Shown here: positions 63,278-64,000 of the stretch, piece by piece
Layout: each line of letters starts with the position of its first letter
How positions within the stretch are numbered: position 1 is the first letter of the stretch
Assembly (NCBI RefSeq): GCF_914767665.1
Contig: NC_059501.1
Location: forward strand, 78,900,798-78,964,797
Reading direction: 5' to 3'
Origin: Harmonia axyridis
Taxonomy: Eukaryota > Arthropoda > Insecta > Coleoptera > Coccinellidae
DNA length: 64,000 bases
Notes under the pieces: model-generated
Seen by the model: only the letters and a program-made list of their open reading frames with translations
Told to the model about the DNA's origin: nothing
Databases searched by the model: none
Made by a program: the position numbers and the translations under genes

Positions 63278-64000
63278 TATAGACACGATAATTCGAAACA
63301 TGTTCAAAGTATAAATGCTTTAATACTCTAGTAGGTAGAGAACAGCTACAAATGTAATGTTCAGTTAAATTTCATAATTTTTTTTTCAAAAAATTTCCCG
63401 CCGAATATCTCTCGGGCATTGACAAATGCTTCATAATTTTATGACAAATTTCTCAAGCTTGTATCTCGGGAATTTTTGGAATTGACTACATACAGAATGT
63501 AAATTGGAGGTACAAACGAAAATGGCAGATTCCTCGGATCATTATAAAAAGAAGCGTCCATAACATGTCAAAAATTTTATTTTCGATCACCCCCATAAGA
63601 AAGATAAATATTTACACCCTTGATAATGCCGATTAGGTAGACAAAAACCAAGTTACTATTTACACTTTAATATACATACTTGTTCATTTACAATAGAATT
63701 TCACAACATAAATAATGACTTCAATCATTATAAAAATGTGATTCATTTTTACCAATGAAGGTTTCTCCTAACAGGTAGGTTATATTAGGTTGACGAAAAC
63801 CTAACTTGATTTCGTTGCGTTAACTTCTTCAGAGCTCAGAAATGAACATAATTGACAGTTACAAGGCATCATTAACAATAACTTGAATTAGTTTGAGAAA
63901 AGGTAAGAAGATTTGAATTTATTATACCATAAATCTGTCAAACATGTTCAGAGCTCTGAAGAGAATAATCAACTTAACGTCGGTAATTCATTGAATTGAC
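63278..64000. other. Intergenic end of window, nothing recognised
   Basis: AT-rich sequence with short frames only. Confidence 0.6.

Overview
The window is AT-rich nuclear DNA from an insect, most likely a beetle (order inferred). It holds two spliced protein-coding genes, two tRNA genes and many mobile elements. Exons are short, with GT/AG boundaries and consistent phases. The transposons are mariner, DD41D Tc1/mariner, hAT, elements with TTA target duplications and non-LTR fragments. Nothing prokaryotic, organellar or viral was seen.

Layout. (1) About 2.5-11 kb, minus strand: a FAN1-type nuclease gene in 10 recognised exons (about 870 codons). A two-exon N-terminal module is tandemly duplicated. 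The VRR-NUC exon keeps the PD motif but has lost the catalytic E-x-K. (2) About 13.9-47.4 kb, minus strand: a complete 12-exon gene for a 509-residue membrane-anchored zona pellucida (ZP) domain protein of the miniature/dusky/dusky-like group. It has a signal peptide, ZP module, furin-type site, one transmembrane helix and a short tail. Under 5% of its 33.5 kb is coding. (3) Its introns hold most of the mobile DNA: a three-level nest (DD41D element, hAT, TTA-flanked element), a nearly intact mariner, a satellite-bearing hAT, foldback elements and a same-strand tRNA-Thr(TGT) in intron 1. (4) About 47.4-64 kb has no recognised host protein gene beyond one unexplained open frame. It contains a nested foldback, MITEs, a LINE with an endonuclease domain broken by a hAT fragment, tRNA-Arg(CCT), another DD41D copy and a further foldback.

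The most unusual item is a GC-rich, highly structured repeat at 17.05-17.38 kb, inside intron 7 of the ZP gene. It can be folded as a type III hammerhead-like RNA with one core substitution, although a competing hairpin exists. A diverged relative at 12.85-12.97 kb stops matching within two bases of the predicted cleavage site.

Gene structures come from reading frames, splice phases and recalled family motifs. Homology searches and RNA-seq were not available.
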